Part shown: piece after piece, positions 61,994 through 64,000 of the stretch
Numbering within the stretch: position 1 is the first letter of the stretch
Layout of the letters: each line of letters opens with the position of its first letter
Translations under genes and position numbers: made by a program
Notes under the pieces: model-generated
Database searches by the model: none
The model's input: only the letters and a program-made list of their open reading frames with translations
What the model was told of the DNA's origin: nothing
DNA from: Nocardia sp. BMG51109
GTDB lineage: Bacteria > Actinomycetota > Actinomycetes > Mycobacteriales > Mycobacteriaceae
Length of the DNA: 64,000 nucleotides
Direction: 5' to 3'
NCBI RefSeq assembly: GCF_000526215.1
Contig: NZ_JAFQ01000004.1
Span: 1,364,001 to 1,428,000 of the forward strand

Positions 61994-64000
61994 ATGGTGT
62001 CCCGCCGTAGGTTCGGGGATGTCGAGGTTGAGCTGAGCAACCTCGACAAGGTGCTGTATCCCGCCACCGGCACCACCAAGGGCGAGGTCATCGAGTACTT
62101 CACCGCGATCGCCCCGGCACTGCTCCCGCACATCGCCGGCCGTCCGGTAACCCGCAAGCGCTGGCCCAACGGCGTCGATGAGCCGTCGTTCTTCGAGAAG
62201 AACCTGGCCGCGCACGCGCCCCGGTGGATCCGGCGGCAGACGGTCGAGCACTCCGATCGCCACGTGACCTACCCGGTGATCGATTCGGTGGCGGGGCTGG
62301 CCTGGCTCGGGCAGCAGGCGTCGCTGGAAATCCATGTGCCGCAATGGCGGTTCGCGCGCGGCGGGAGCGTCGGGCCCGGAGGCGAGCCCGCGGACGCCGC
62401 CGTCGATACGGCTCGCGGGCCGGTCACCAGGCTGGTGTTCGATCTCGATCCGGGCCAGGGCATCGGGCTCGGGGAATGCGCGCAGGTCGCGCTGTGGATC
62501 CGCGATACGGTGCGCGATGCCGGGCTGGACGCCTACCCGGTGACGAGCGGCAGCAAGGGCATCCACGTCTACGTCCCGCTGGACCGGGAGCTGAGCCCGG
62601 GCGGCGCCTCGACGGTGGCCAAGCAGCTGGCGACCGGCCTGGAGAAGCTGCATCCGGATCTGGTCACGGCCACCATGGCCAAGGCGGCCCGCCCCGGCAA
62701 GATCTTCCTCGACTGGAGCCAGAACAACCCGTCCAAGACCACCATCGCGCCCTATTCGCTGCGCGGGCGCACCCATCCGACGGTGGCCGCGCCCCGCACC
62801 TGGGCCGAGCTCGAGGATTGGAAACGCCTGCGGCACCTGACCTTCGACGAGGTGCTGGCCCGCTGGCGCGACCACGGCGACGTGCTGTCCGGCCTGGATC
62901 CGCCGCTGCCGGAACACGCACCCGACCCGCTGACCACCTACCGCTCGATGCGCGACCCGGCCCGCACCCCCGAACCCGTCCCACCCGAGCCCCCGGCCGC
63001 GGGTCCGGGCGACCGCTTCGTGATCCAGGAGCATCACGCCCGGCGGCTGCACTGGGACCTGCGCCTGGAGCGCGGCGGCGTGCTGGTGTCCTGGGCGGTG
63101 CCGAAGGGTCCGCCGACCTCCCCGAACGAGAACCGCCTGGCGGTGCACACCGAGGATCATCCGCTGGAGTACCTGGAGTTCCACGGCACCATCCCGAAGG
63201 GCGAGTACGGCGGCGGCGAGATGACGATCTGGGATTCGGGTACCTACGAGACCGAGAAGTGGCGCGACGACGAGGTGATCGTGCGCCTGCGCGGTTCCCG
63301 GCTGAGCGGCCGCTACGCGCTCATCCGGACCAACGGCAAACAGTGGCTGATACACCTGATGAAGCCGGAATCCACTGCGGCCCCGACGATTTCGGAAAAC
63401 AAGCCGAGACAGCCCGCCCAGTTCCCGCACGGACTCACCCCGATGCTCGCCACCGCGGGCGATGTCTCCACCCTCGACACCGACGAGTGGGCCTTCGAGA
63501 CGAAATGGGACGGCTTCCGGCTGATCGCCGAGATCGAGGACGGCACGGTCACGCTGCGCAGCCGCGCCGGCAACACGGTCACCGGGCGCTACCCGCGGCT
63601 GGCGGCACTGGGCCGCGAGCTCGCCGGGCACGGCGTGGTCCTGGACGGCGAGGCGGTGGTCTTCGACGATCACGGCGCCGCGAATCTCGGCCTGCTGCAG
63701 GCGGATGCGGCCCGCGCGGTGTTCGTGGCGTTCGACGTGCTCTACCTGGACGGCACATCGCTGGTGCGCAAGCGGTATTCGGATCGGCGACGGGTCCTGG
63801 AGGCACTGGCCGGGCGGGCACCGTCGCTGGTGGTGCCGCCGCAGTTGGACGGGCCGGGCGCGCAGGCGCTGCGCCACAGCCAGGAGCACGGCATGGAGGG
63901 CGTCGTCGCCAAGCGCAGGGATTCGGTGTATCTGCCGGGCCGGCGCGGGCAGTCCTGGGTCAAGACCCGCAACTGGCGCACCCAGCGGGTCGTGGTCGGC
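61994..64000 (+). CDS. ligD: ATP-dependent DNA ligase LigD, partial
   Basis: 669 codons visible; the 3' end lies beyond the window. Order is polymerase (SNLDKVLYPATGTTKGEVIE at the start, FDLDPG metal motif and TSGSKGIHVYVPL), then 3'-phosphoesterase (EHHARRLHWDLRLE, HGTIPKGEYGGGEMTIWDSG, about residues 335-450), then ligase with nucleotidyl Lys504 in FETKWDGFR. This POL-PE-LIG order is that of mycobacterial LigD. It joins broken DNA ends with Ku in non-homologous end joining; Ku is not in the window. ATG 61994, probable leaderless transcript. Confidence 0.93.
   Translation, partial: MVSRRRFGDVEVELSNLDKVLYPATGTTKGEVIEYFTAIAPALLPHIAGRPVTRKRWPNGVDEPSFFEKNLAAHAPRWIRRQTVEHSDRHVTYPVIDSVAGLAWLGQQASLEIHVPQWRFARGGSVGPGGEPADAAVDTARGPVTRLVFDLDPGQGIGLGECAQVALWIRDTVRDAGLDAYPVTSGSKGIHVYVPLDRELSPGGASTVAKQLATGLEKLHPDLVTATMAKAARPGKIFLDWSQNNPSKTTIAPYSLRGRTHPTVAAPRTWAELEDWKRLRHLTFDEVLARWRDHGDVLSGLDPPLPEHAPDPLTTYRSMRDPARTPEPVPPEPPAAGPGDRFVIQEHHARRLHWDLRLERGGVLVSWAVPKGPPTSPNENRLAVHTEDHPLEYLEFHGTIPKGEYGGGEMTIWDSGTYETEKWRDDEVIVRLRGSRLSGRYALIRTNGKQWLIHLMKPESTAAPTISENKPRQPAQFPHGLTPMLATAGDVSTLDTDEWAFETKWDGFRLIAEIEDGTVTLRSRAGNTVTGRYPRLAALGRELAGHGVVLDGEAVVFDDHGAANLGLLQADAARAVFVAFDVLYLDGTSLVRKRYSDRRRVLEALAGRAPSLVVPPQLDGPGAQALRHSQEHGMEGVVAKRRDSVYLPGRRGQSWVKTRNWRTQRVVVG

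Noticed and set aside
1..64000. tRNA or rRNA genes
   Set aside because: No cloverleaf with a TpsiC-like ggttcga arm or rRNA core sequence was found by eye; a covariance-model scan would be needed to exclude weak candidates.

Overview
The window is high-GC DNA from an actinobacterium, most likely Nocardia or a close mycolic-acid relative. The evidence is a WS/DGAT acyltransferase, a FadE5-size acyl-CoA dehydrogenase, a fused AccD3-type carboxyltransferase, LigD in polymerase-phosphoesterase-ligase order, a fused EcfA resembling mycobacterial Rv2326c, many GTG starts, ATGA gene overlaps and apparently leaderless promoters. I saw no rRNA, tRNA or CRISPR array. The genus is an inference from gene content.

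Layout. 1-3.5 kb: a minus-strand operon for an OpuC-type osmoprotectant ABC transporter (binding lipoprotein cut by the window start). 4.1-6.8 kb: a TauD-family dioxygenase divergent from betaine aldehyde dehydrogenase (BADH). 6.8-18.6 kb: an 11.8 kb accessory island bounded by a 138 bp direct repeat of the BADH 3' end. It holds a tightly coupled minus-strand operon of small proteins (two pairs of paralogues, a nucleoside hydrolase, a broken wHTH regulator). Facing it on the plus strand are an XRE/TPR regulator, a 2H phosphoesterase and two tandem cassettes, each made of an acidic partner protein and a coiled-coil protein with a PD-(D/E)xK-like motif. These cassettes share an almost identical 3' block with an acetyltransferase fragment. 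This region is the best candidate for an undescribed system. 18.7-19.3 kb: a FitAB/VapBC-like toxin-antitoxin pair next to the island.

19.4-25.1 kb: a five-gene catabolic operon (NCS2 permease, cyanuric acid amidohydrolase/barbiturase family enzyme, NCS1 permease, isochorismatase-like hydrolase, alpha/beta hydrolase) under a GntR/FCD regulator with two visible operator copies. The chemistry fits cyanuric acid to biuret to allophanate, or barbiturate degradation. 25.3-32.7 kb: MarR and a Bcr/CflA efflux pump, an adenosine-deaminase-like enzyme lacking the usual glutamate, an orphan HoxX, an MHYT membrane sensor and an NlpC/P60 hydrolase. 33.0-34.6 kb: a ParA/ParB-like pair closed by a strong terminator. 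34.7-37.3 kb: an EamA transporter with a leaderless leader peptide, and a convergent amino-acid permease.

37.5-47.9 kb: PP2C phosphatase, phosphoribosyltransferase, P450 with its TetR, lipid genes, pseudouridine synthase, CpdA-like phosphodiesterase, AraC regulator. 48.2-51.3 kb: ECF transporter genes with a 60-codon tandem-repeat ORF wedged between EcfA and EcfT. 51.5-64.0 kb: secreted protein, secreted lipase, AccD3-type fusion, a membrane protein/XRE pair, aldo-keto reductase, flavin oxidoreductase, enoyl-CoA hydratase/metallo-hydrolase pair, an antitoxin-like small protein and LigD (cut by the window end).

A recurring oddity runs through the window: short tandem repeats (24-30 bp, sometimes longer) sit at gene starts, gene ends and between overlapping genes, often in frame.
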